A stretch of 64,000 nucleotides of DNA from Brachyhypopomus gauderio (lineage: Eukaryota > Chordata > Actinopteri > Gymnotiformes > Hypopomidae). Shown piece by piece: positions 13,322-21,359 of the stretch (its first letter is position 1; every line of letters starts with the position of its first letter). Both the position numbers and the translations under genes were made by a program. Below the pieces are notes generated by a model. That model was not told the DNA's origin, searched no databases, and was given only the letters and a program-made list of their open reading frames with translations. The stretch spans positions 1,822,716 through 1,886,715 of the forward strand of contig NC_135220.1 of the NCBI RefSeq assembly GCF_052324685.1, in the 5' to 3' direction.

Positions 13322-15914
13322 TGCTTTATTGGTTGGGAGAGTATGAATATGTTTGTATAGGTGTGTGTATATGCATGTTAGGGCTGTTGTGGGGTTCCTT
13401 TATATTCTTTCTACTTAATGCTTTTAATAAAATTAGTAACATTTAATCGGTTATTTCAAATTACTTAGTCCACTATATCAAACACATTTTACACCAGAAA
13501 TGCAGCAGCAAAACATTTGTACTGGTAGAAACGTTTACTGGTAAATATTTTACTGGTAGACTCTTTCACGGCCCAAGCTGCTGGTTTCCTGCAGGCAAAC
13601 AGTGGAAAAACAGATGTTGTATTTATTGTCCGTGACCATCTCTCTCTGTGGCGTGTGGACCACGGATGATGCAGAAGGTTGCACTGGTTCACACAGGAGC
13701 GTAGTGTTCATGCAAGCAACACTGTTACCTTGGTTACCGCATCCAGCACAAAGTGGTCCTTTAGCCACATGGCACAGCATCACGGTCGCAGAGAAATGAA
13801 ACAACTCGTTACGGCATCCAAAATATTCCCACAGCCAATGTGATCCATTATAATAATAATATAATAATATATTATATATTATAATATATAATTCATGTTA
13901 ATCTGCAGTGGAAGAGTTGTATCAGAAATGATGATGAGAACACGCAGGCCCAAGAGGGCTATGAAAGACTCCTGCAGCTGGAATTCATCCCCCAGCTTTC
14001 ACTACACCATGATGGATGTCCAGTTGAATTGACTGATTGATCTCAGCACACGTTTACCTGTGGCGTGGTCATAACTGTACATGTCATCACAGTTACCTAG
14101 GGTGACCAAACCGTATTTCCCGGGACATGTCCGTATTTCACGTCCTGTCCCGGGAAATATTTTTTAAAACTGTGGAAATGTCCTGGTTTTTAAATTACGT
14201 TAATCGGGCCATTAATTCTACAGGCACTAGGACCACTTATGTTGTTTGCTCGTTCACAATATTGTTTTAATTTGCTGCGTGTGGAATTACAGGACCCCAT
14301 ATGGACGTGTCTCAAATCCTATCTGAACATGTCAGATTCAGTGCGTTGATTTTGCTGTTCACAATGCCACACAGAAAACACATGCTGATACCCTGTGATT
14401 AACAGTGAAACCGTGACACCGCAACAAGCCCTGTGTGGGTATGCATGCGCACGTGTGAGCATGAGACGAACCAGAACCTGAGGGGTGTGTTTGTGTGTGT
14501 ATGTATTGTGTTTGTGTGTGTGTGTGTGTGTGTGTATGTGCACGTTTGTGTGTGCAGGCTCGTGGGCTGAACCTGTCGTGTGTGCGGAGCTGCGTGGTTG
14601 TGGCGGAGGAACGTCCTCGTCTGGCTCTCTCTCAGTCCTTCTCCAAGCTGTTCAAAGACCTGGGCTTGTCGCCGCGGGCCGTCAGCACCGCCTTCGGCTC
14701 CAGGGTCAACCTGGCCATCTGCCTGCAGGTCAGCACCAGCACGGCCCCCCCGGAGGCAGCGTGGACACAAAACTGGACCAAAATAGAAAAAACCCATGCT
14801 TTTTATTCACGCATGGTCAGCATAACGTATTATGTAGATATTTATAGTGTCACATTCTTTTAAAGACTGGCCCTTAAAATGACTTGGTGATATTGGTTTT
14901 TATGCAGTAAAATATGCTGTGACAAAAATGTCTGAAACGGAAAATGGCCGTTTGCTTCAGTATTGAGGCTTTGGCAGCCCTGAGTTAGCACAGGGGGCAG
15001 AGATGGAGCTAAAGAGGACACTGTTGTCTGCAGCTTTGCCTCTTACCTGCATGCAGCATTTTCCAGTTTATATTTTTTATTTATTTATTGAAGGATCTAA
15101 AGACATTTAAAGAATTTCGACTTGGAAAGTTTACTTTAAGTGCATTTTGGTTTGCAGCATAAATGCAGGCTGGAATAACCTGTTTTATTTGTAGTCCAGA
15201 TGAATCTGAGCACTTTTATGGGTGAATGCGTCTGCAAGGTACTGCAGGTGTAGAGTGGTCGAGGGATATTAACTATAATCAGGAGTGTTGCGTACGTTAT
15301 TGTGATTTTTGTTCCTTGGTCTTTGAATGGTGCATTTCATTGATCTGACCCAAATTAGATTTTTGCTGGTAAGTAAATATTGAGAGAAAACTGTACCGTG
15401 ATGCGGTGATGTCTCATTAATTAGATTTGATGATGTAATGAATATGTTAATTATTATAATGGTCTATAATATCCCCGCCTTCCTCCACGTTCTGACCAGT
15501 GTTGTTTGTTGTGGTTCATAGGGCACGGCTGGTCCGGATCCTTCCACTGTTTACGTAGATATGAAATCCCTCAGACACGACAGGTAAGCTTGAACCAGTT
15601 AAACGGAGTTGTAATAATAACAATTAAAATTTTCAGTTTGCATAGTGCCTTTTTCAAACTCAAAATCAATTCATAATATAAAACGGCAACACAAGGAAAA
15701 AGAATTAAAATCAATTGAAGGACGGAGAGGTAGCCAGTAGGTAGTCAGTAGACCCCCAGTAATGTCAACCAGAGACACAGAATAGACACCAGGTGAACAA
15801 ACCAATTGCCTGCGGCTTTAGATAGACAGCAGAGCTTCACCATGTACAGGTCTGCTCCACGTTCTAGCAGGAGAAAGATACTGAGAGCTCCAGAGAGATG
15901 AACAGAAGTTTAAA

Positions 15915-15964
<50 letters not shown>

Positions 15965-17353
15965 AGGGTGAGACTGGTGGAGAGAGGTGCACCCCAGAGT
16001 CTTCCCCTCATGGAGTCTGGAACGGTGAGCCTGCACACTCTGCCGTCATCTCTCTTTATTTTATCACGGTGTTGGTGTGAAACTGGGAGCCGGCTGATTG
16101 TTTGATTTGCCCGTAGATCCTCCCTGGAGTGCGAGTTATCATCGTGAACCCAGAGACCAAAGGGCCGCTTGGAGACTCTCATTTGGGCGAGGTAAAAAAA
16201 AAACAAAACCCAGAAACACAAAGCAGTCCCAAGCAGTCCTAGACTTAAACACCCCAGCAGGGGTTCCATGACTTCATCTCTGTTGATTCCCACTATTTTG
16301 TATTTATCTGTCATTCATGTGTCTGCGCAGATCTGGGTGAACAGCCCTCACAACGCCAGCGGCTACTACACCATCTACGGCGAGGAGAGTCTACAGGCCG
16401 CCCACTTCAACATGCGCCTGAGCTTCGGCGAGCCACACACGCTGTGGGCCCGCACCGGCTACCTGGGCTTCGTCCGTAGGACCGAGCTGCTGGACGCCAG
16501 CGGAGGTCAGATCCATGGGCAGGAATAGTGATGCAGGAATAGTGATGCAGGAAGTGACTCTTATTGGCCGTTTGATGTAACAAGCGGTGAAATCATCATT
16601 GTAATTTAAAGGGGAAGTCGATAGACATTGACAGTAGGAAGAGTCGGATGCATCTGAGGAGGGTTTAAGTGGCCGTCTCTCCTCTAGATCGTCACGACGC
16701 GCTGTTCGTGGTGGGATCGCTGGACGAGACGCTGGAACTACGTGGTCTGCGCTATCACCCCATCGACATCGAGACCTCGGTCTCCCGGGCACACCGTAGC
16801 ATCGCGGAGAGGTGGGAGAACAGCCCACGGGAGACACACCAAATCTCTTATGTTTACAGTGTGAAGTATACAAGCATGCAGACATGGACATAAATGTATA
16901 CAAGGCATAACCGATATTCAGGTTATATACACCAGTCCCTGACCACCTGCCATAGACTAGACTGTGAATTGTAAAGCTCTTCTACTGTACATTAAAGTTG
17001 GATCATTTACTTGTTGTAAATGCATGAAATTAGTATGAACGTAGTTGGTAGAAGATCCACGGTGATCACTGGTGATAAGAGCCTTGTTTCTCTCCTGCAG
17101 TGCTGTGTTCACGTGGACCAACCTGCTAGTGGTGGTGGCGGAGCTGAGTGGCTCGGAGCAGGAGGCTCTGGACCTCGTGCCGCTGGTCACCAACGTGGTT
17201 CTGGAGGAGCACCACCTGATCGTGGGGGTGGTGGTGGTGGTGGACCCTGGTGTCATCCCCATCAATTCCCGGGGCGAGAAGCAGCGTATGCACCTGCGTG
17301 ACTCCTTCTTGGCGGACCAGCTGGATCCAATCTATGTGGCTTATAACATGTGA
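22..17353 (+). CDS. dip2b: DIP2B-like protein (disco-interacting protein 2 family), 3' 35 coding exons, 5' partial
   Basis: The translated exons give 1,480 codons plus a TGA stop at 17351-17353, against about 1,570 residues for complete vertebrate DIP2B, so about 90 N-terminal residues (most of the DMAP1-binding domain) lie upstream. Exon coordinates are given in the three block entries that follow; all junctions are GT-AG and the summed length keeps frame. DIP2 proteins carry two adenylate-forming domains related to fatty acyl-AMP ligases (FAALs). In yeast, fly and mouse the family has been linked to diacylglycerol homeostasis. The family and gene structure are certain. DIP2B rather than DIP2A or DIP2C rests on the linker sequence and on the neighbours (TMPRSS12-like, SCN8A-like) as remembered from human 12q13; which teleost duplicate it is cannot be decided here. 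Confidence 0.93.
312..552. repeat. 14-bp minisatellite in a dip2b intron
   Basis: About 17 copies of ACGTTGGTGTTTAC-type units, with a switch between TTTACA, TTCACG and TTTACG variants along the array. It lies in the intron 148-873. No stop occurs in any forward frame across the array because of its composition, so the overlapping open frames there are not genes. Confidence 0.93.
616..862. repeat. 45-bp tandem repeat in a dip2b intron
   Basis: Five or so imperfect copies of a unit containing ATGGTAACACAGGATAATGG and GGTTTATAACGTTACCC, ending about 12 bases before the acceptor of the exon at 874. One copy (around 735-760) is diverged and shortened. Confidence 0.9.
1127..1180. repeat. (CA)n microsatellite just after a dip2b donor
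   Basis: About 26 CA units starting 7 bases after the 5' splice site at 1120. The intron is only 164 bp, so the tract makes up a third of it. Confidence 0.97.
1429..1541. repeat. (CA)n microsatellite after the donor of dip2b exon 1284-1421
   Basis: An almost pure CA tract of about 85 bases followed by a short interrupted one. The same intron (1422-2424) ends with a (TG)n tract at 2397-2420 just before its acceptor. Between them the intron carries an imperfect 19-20 bp repeat (CCCCTGTCGCTGTCTCACAT) at about 1949-2020 and nothing gene-like. Confidence 0.96.
2658..10392 (+). CDS. dip2b: dip2b exons: first FAAL-like adenylation domain
   Basis: Exons 2658-2855, 2937-3028, 3125-3235, 3318-3441, 3595-3704, 3821-3923, 4615-4679, 5140-5233, 5438-5557, 8221-8335, 8478-8617, 8712-8848, 8935-9015, 9180-9307, 9483-9597, 9861-10062 and 10280-10392. 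Landmarks in order: [146 protein letters not shown] and [13 protein letters not shown]. These follow the vertebrate DIP2 order without a gap. The donor at 9598 (GTCCTC) is weak. The intron 5558-8220 is enlarged by a minisatellite, whereas most neighbouring introns are only 80-450 bp. Confidence 0.93.
3535..3586. repeat. (TG)n tract in front of dip2b acceptor 3594
   Basis: TG repeat interrupted by two TA steps, ending 8 bases before the acceptor AG. It replaces the usual polypyrimidine tract. Confidence 0.95.
3924..5139 (+). other. dip2b introns around exon 4615-4679
   Basis: The introns 3924-4614 and 4680-5139 are unique sequence apart from short TG runs before each acceptor (about 4573-4603 and 5115-5127). 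I see no coding segment, RNA gene or mobile element in them. Confidence 0.7.
5345..5429. repeat. (TG)n microsatellite before dip2b exon 5438-5557
   Basis: About 36 TG units preceded by a short TCTG run, ending 8 bases before the acceptor AG at 5436-5437. Confidence 0.97.
5571..8068. repeat. 51-bp minisatellite, about 49 copies, in dip2b intron
   Basis: Unit begins AGCACACAACACAGCTCTGT and continues through GACCTGTATTAACACTGTAG; the period is exactly 51 bp over almost the whole array. Copies differ at a few positions (for example AGCATGCTA, AGCCCACTA, AGCCTGTTGA). The intron 5558-8220 is otherwise only about 170 bp. Because 51 is a multiple of 3, the reverse strand is open for 848 codons (5487-8033) encoding a 17-residue repeat. 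I treat that as a by-product of the array, since the frame also runs through the real exon on the other strand. Confidence 0.97.
8156..8215. repeat. (TG)n tract before dip2b acceptor 8220
   Basis: About 25 TG units with one GG interruption, ending in GTTTTAG at the acceptor. Confidence 0.96.
9085..9172. repeat. (TG)n microsatellite before dip2b exon 9180-9307
   Basis: About 43 uninterrupted TG units ending 7 bases before the acceptor AG; no pyrimidine tract is left between them. Confidence 0.97.
9338..9478. repeat. Paired (CA)n and (TG)n tracts in one 175-bp intron
   Basis: The intron 9308-9482 holds CA units at about 9338-9385 and TG-rich sequence at about 9437-9478, on the donor and acceptor sides respectively. 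Further on, a CACACCCCT-type repeat occurs at 9605-9655 in the next intron. Confidence 0.94.
10656..11163. repeat. Compound GT minisatellite and CA/TG tracts in intron 10393-11418
   Basis: Five GT blocks are separated by a G-rich spacer of the type GGAGGGTGTACGAGGGCGAG, forming a compound array at 10656-10895. A CA tract (about 11083-11112) and short TG tracts (about 10994-11012 and 11143-11160) follow. The rest of the intron is unique. Confidence 0.93.
11419..17353 (+). CDS. dip2b: dip2b exons: second FAAL-like adenylation domain and C-terminus
   Basis: Exons 11419-11499, 11713-11836, 11933-12054, 12169-12280, 12401-12510, 12594-12724, 13108-13276, 14558-14728, 15522-15583, 15967-16024, 16117-16191, 16331-16505, 16688-16811 and 17101-17353 (stop 17351-17353). 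Landmarks: [34 protein letters not shown], the phosphate-binding-loop region [83 protein letters not shown], the A8-like motif [17 protein letters not shown], and the terminus [17 protein letters not shown]. The end is identical in style to other vertebrate DIP2 proteins, so the C-terminus is complete. Whether this domain is catalytic cannot be read from sequence alone. Confidence 0.94.
12739..13094. repeat. TG / CA / TG tracts in intron 12725-13107
   Basis: A GTTT-interrupted TG tract at 12739-12812, CA tracts at about 12897-12982 and a pure TG tract at 13062-13094 that ends 13 bases before the acceptor. The CA and last TG blocks are complementary to each other. Confidence 0.95.
13277..14557 (+). 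other. dip2b intron with CA tract, AT-rich patch and a TE-like segment
   Basis: CA repeat at 13288-13318, an AT/ATA-rich patch at about 13852-13893, the transposon-like segment at 14097-14200 (listed separately) and a TG tract at about 14485-14535. No exon is visible. Confidence 0.75.
14097..14200. mobile_element. Possible short DNA-transposon fragment
   Basis: The segment starts TAGGGTGACCA and contains two near copies of TCCCGGGA-bearing sequence (CCCGGGACATGTCC and TGTCCCGGGAAATA). This looks like the ends of non-autonomous DNA transposon families that I recall from vertebrate genomes. It matches no family that I can name with certainty, and I see no clear opposite terminus. Confidence 0.3.
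14729..15966 (+). other. dip2b introns 14729-15521 and 15584-15966
   Basis: Mostly unique AT-rich sequence. The segment at about 15610-15740 has the flavour of a widespread fish interspersed repeat (CATAGTGCCTTTTTCAAACT), but I cannot assign it. A TG tract at 15918-15963 abuts the acceptor of exon 15967-16024. Confidence 0.6.
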
Positions 17354-19860
17354 TCCGGTGTGACGGAGATCCGGCCCTCCGGGGGGGGGGGGGGGGGGGG
17401 GGGGGGTCTTGAGGGCACCTTGTTCCTGAAGAAGCGTTGGTGGTGGGAGCACAGCGTTTCTCAACCCCACGCCCTCTGCACAACCTTTCGCTCATGGCAC
17501 ATTCGTGGTCACGGAGGTCAGACATCATGCGTGTTGCCTCCTCCTCCCTCTCCACCCAGTCTTAGTTGCTCTTGAATGATGTGATCGTGGCTCCAGCCTC
17601 GGGCTGTCTGATCTTCTCCTCTAGGCTTCTGAACCTCCAGAGATTGGTGCTCCTCTCTCTTTGCTAGGATCCTTCTCCGCAATAACAGGCGAAATCGGCC
17701 TGATTCGGTGATGCCATGTTTTTAACTTGCGACTCAACTTTGCCGTCTTTGTCCTGCTCCAAACAGCTGGGGACAAAGAACTGCTCGCGGTCGTCTCTTT
17801 GTCCAGAGTCAATGCCACTGTCCCCCAAAAGACGTTCAGCTCTGTCCTCTGACAGGACAGAATACTGAAGGGACTAACATGTGAAACTTCTCCTTGCACT
17901 TTATCCTCCTCCTCCTTCACACCTGCCCCTCAGCCCCACCCCTCAGCCCAAACCCCGCCTACAGCCCAAACCCCGCCTACGGCCCAAACCCCGCCTACGG
18001 CCCCATCCCCATGCTTTTGAGCCTTTTTTTAGAGGGGTGGCATGTACTTAATTTTTCATTCTAGAAGTGCGAGCAGTTTTAAAGATGTCTGGTGATGTTT
18101 TTGTCCATCTGGGAGGGGAATAAGAACTGCTGAGTAAAGGAGGCTCCCCGAAAACCTTCTTACCTGAAGAACCATCGTCACCAGCTGCCATTTGCACTCA
18201 TTCCTTCCTCACAGGGACCTCACTGTGCTCCACTAGCGCAGACACGGCCTGACTGCTCTGCCTCCAGAAGGGCTTTTGGAAAATGTCTGAATCCCATAGG
18301 TGCTCACCTCCTGCTCACTAGCGCCATTTCTCCCCTGCTGGACAAAGCTTCAGGTGGATGTTATTGAGTATTAACGGTCACCAGCGTAGGCTGTGCTAGT
18401 TTTAAGGAGATTCTGAGCAATTCTCATGCAAATTGTTTTGGTCACATGTCGTCTTCTCAGAACTACTTGTTGTCTTAACGTTGCAACTCAAAGGTTTACA
18501 TGCAAACCTCGTTACATTTGCTCACAAGAGAAAAGATTTTGTAATTGCTATTGCCAACGGTTACGCACAGCATTCAGTAACCAATGTGAGAAGTTGAAAC
18601 GCTCTCGCAGGAAGCACAAGTTGATCTGAAGATACTGGATGTGTATCTTGAGATTTATATGCATTGTTAACATTCACTTGGGGTCAAAGAAAGTTTTCAA
18701 GACAAAATCCATGCCTTATGAAACCTGTGGAAGTTTTAATTTTTACGTGTTCTATCTTTTTATTTTGTATTGCTGTAATTATACTTTGTACTGATATCAA
18801 AGGGACCTTGGAATGTTGAAAACATAGAAGGCTTTGAGTATAGGTTATTGTAGCGTCTCACTGGTGTTAACGTAGAATCAAACGGACAATTAAACAAGTC
18901 CCGTAAAACTTGACTGATCTCTAACACTTGATGGCAATTCTCTGCATCACTGGCTTAAGAAGAACCATAAATAAAACAGATAACTGTTTTACACAGGCTA
19001 AAAAGAAACATAGTTACGAATTTGCACCTTCTGTCCTCTACCCTTCCTGGACCTGTGTGCTTTAGCCTTCGCAACTTTTCGTTAGTGTTTGAGTGTACAC
19101 GTCTGTGGGAGCTCTCTCCTGTTCCTTCATAATGGCAGTATTGTTTTAATTGCATTGTCATTTTCCCCGTACAATAATGGAATTTTAATTAATATTTAAA
19201 GGAAGATTGTAGTTAACCAATTCTGCTTTTCTGTTTACATCTGGTTGTTTCTTCCTAGAGCAGAAGACATAGTTGTGTATTCATTTAACACAGGGTTTTT
19301 TTTTAACACATGGATCATTTAAATGAGCCTTCTGGCATTTTAAACATTTTTTCAAATACATTTGTACAGTTTAATCTGTAGGATAAGTTTTTTTTTTCTT
19401 TGTATTCATCATTGACAGCTGCTAATTGTTTGTTTACTCTGTTTAAGGGCACAGCCAACTGGATTAGTTTGTTAATAATTCACCCGAAATCTGCGTGCCC
19501 TTTAGAGAACTGTTCTGACACGCCTCATGTAAAACTGTAGGTGTTTCTCCATTGTCCTCTCCCACTGTTTCCTAGCAGAGGGAATGTGTGGAGTATCAAA
19601 TCCATTCATTTCAATGCCTAGCTGAATGCCAATACACAGACTTCATTCAGTGTGAGTGTCTTTTAAATGCTTTGTTTTTTTTCTACATCATTTTTTATGT
19701 AGCTGTTGTTTTGGGTAGGTATGTCTTCTGCTAGGAGGGTGTGTGTCAATGTTATGAAGTTAAAATGTTATTGTACCTGAAATAAGGTTAGCTTAGAAAG
19801 GACCTGTAGGCCTTCTAATTTCTTCTTCCTTCAGAATAAATTGTTTTGAAAAAAAACAAC
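17354..19860 (+). other. dip2b: Probable dip2b 3' UTR
   Basis: The region after the stop has no usable frame, is T-rich and AT-rich in its second half, and contains AATAAA hexamers at 18970-18975 and 19835-19840. The latter is followed by an A-rich stretch and is the more likely end, giving a UTR of about 2.5 kb, in line with the long DIP2 3' UTRs known in vertebrates. It starts with a 25-base G run (17382-17406) only about 30 bases after the stop, and has an imperfect 18-bp repeat (CCCCGCCTACGGCCCAAA type) near 17940-18005. The extent is an inference. Confidence 0.55.
17382..17406 (+). repeat. Poly-G run just after the dip2b stop codon
   Basis: Twenty-five consecutive G on the sense strand of the 3' UTR, 29 bases after the stop. 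Confidence 0.95.
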
Positions 19861-21119
19861 AACAAAAGATTCCAAGAAAGAGTACAAACCTACATAGATG
19901 CCTATACAGCATAACTGAGTGAGTGTACAGTGATGTACCAAAAGTGCATCATGGTGAGTCTTTATCCTTGATGTAGGTGCTTTGGTGCTTTTTCTCCACC
20001 AGAGGTCAGCATTTCCTTTCATCAGAGAAAAGCACTAGTTGCCTTTTTGAATCTTGATCAAATTTCGGTGTTTGTGACCGAAATATACAGCTAAATGTAC
20101 TTGGAGTTTGTCTACAAGTCATTTGGGTTATAACAGCAAGTTGCACAGTTTCTATATAATGTGTTTCTACTAAATCTTCATGCCGTGTCTTAGATTGGAA
20201 GCTTGATGTATTGTTATGGTGGCTGAGATCAGAGGAAGAGTGGTAGCCATTCTAATGAAGTTAGCACCATCTCCAGTGGTAACAGTATTACATAACATTT
20301 GTTATTTTACCTCTGCCATTTTCTGCTAGTGTGGGCCTCATTAGTTTGGGGGACTGCAGTACTCTTAAAACTGCCTCAATATGATACATAGAAAAGTGGA
20401 TTTAATAGTGGACATGTATTGTTTCCTTTACAAGCTAATACAAAAGTTTAGAACAGTAATCAAACATTAATTAAAAAAACAATATAAATTAAACAATGTT
20501 TGCTTTTTTAAAAATACCAATAACCAATGTCAAAAATCACTATGGATATGTAAAATATTAAATAAGTTCATCTGAATTTTAAAATATTAATCATTATAGT
20601 ACTGTCTAGCAGAAACATGGTTGTAATGCATGTAGGTGCAAGAAAGAAAATATCAAGACAATCCAAGCCTACCAGTAATCTTGAGAATGACAATAGTATT
20701 ACCCTTCTGTACGGTATTTCACTCCTGAGCCCTGCCACCTTACACCTCTGTGACCCCCCCCATCACACCCCTCCCTCCATGAAGCGCATGTTGATTCAGT
20801 ACAGGATGGCCCTGCCTTGTAGCACAGGCCAGTTGTACAAATTTGTTCCAGTTTTACATCTGTAGGTTTTGAATTCAGTCCAAACCACAACCCACATTCG
20901 ATTAAGTCCAGGTGAGCGGGGACCTCAGAAAACAATAGGGGTTAACCTCTAAAAAGACCCGAATGATTTTTTTGCTATGCTAGTGAAAAATCAACAATCA
21001 TTCCCCATTTACAGACCTCCTTTAGGTAAAAAATAACATTAATAGAAACTTGTTTTGTTTTGATGCATGCTGTTTTACTGCCGTGAGCAGCATGGCTAAT
21101 GAAACGGTGTGTCAGGTGC
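19861..21119. other. Intergenic stretch between convergent dip2b and tmprss12
   Basis: AT-rich unique sequence. No open frame with recognisable content and no clear mobile element. I did not find a canonical AATAAA signal for the minus-strand gene immediately past its stop, so its 3' UTR end is undefined. Confidence 0.6.
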
Positions 21120-21359
21120 TTAGACGATGCACCTGCAGAGCAAAGCGGGGATGATGTGCAGGATGGTGGGGCTTATGCTTGATCCCGAGGAAGCAGACCT
21201 CTCTCGGGTCCTGGAGAGCCACGCCGCGTAGCTGCTAACGCGGCTGTACACCCCGGGCTTCCTCGGCAAGCCGCAGTCTTCTCCGTGGCTGGTCACACCG
21301 TAAAGGTAGAATCTCGCCGCGCCTTCGCTGTAACACGACAGCGGCCCTCCGCTGTCCCC
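21120..21359 (-). CDS. tmprss12: tmprss12 last exon: catalytic serine and C-terminal tail
   Basis: Starts with [10 protein letters not shown] and continues through [20 protein letters not shown] and YAAWL, where trypsin folds normally end. A tail of about 25 residues with a Ser-rich spacer and a hydrophobic end follows. The frame is open to TAA at 21120-21122. Confidence 0.85.
   Translation of the reverse strand, partial: GDSGGPLSCYSEGAARFYLYGVTSHGEDCGLPRKPGVYSRVSSYAAWLSRTRERSASSGSSISPTILHIIPALLCRCIV

Noticed and set aside
17126..17555. Pro-rich minus-strand frames over the dip2b last exon
   Set aside because: Shadow of the coding exon plus translation of the poly-G run on the other strand.
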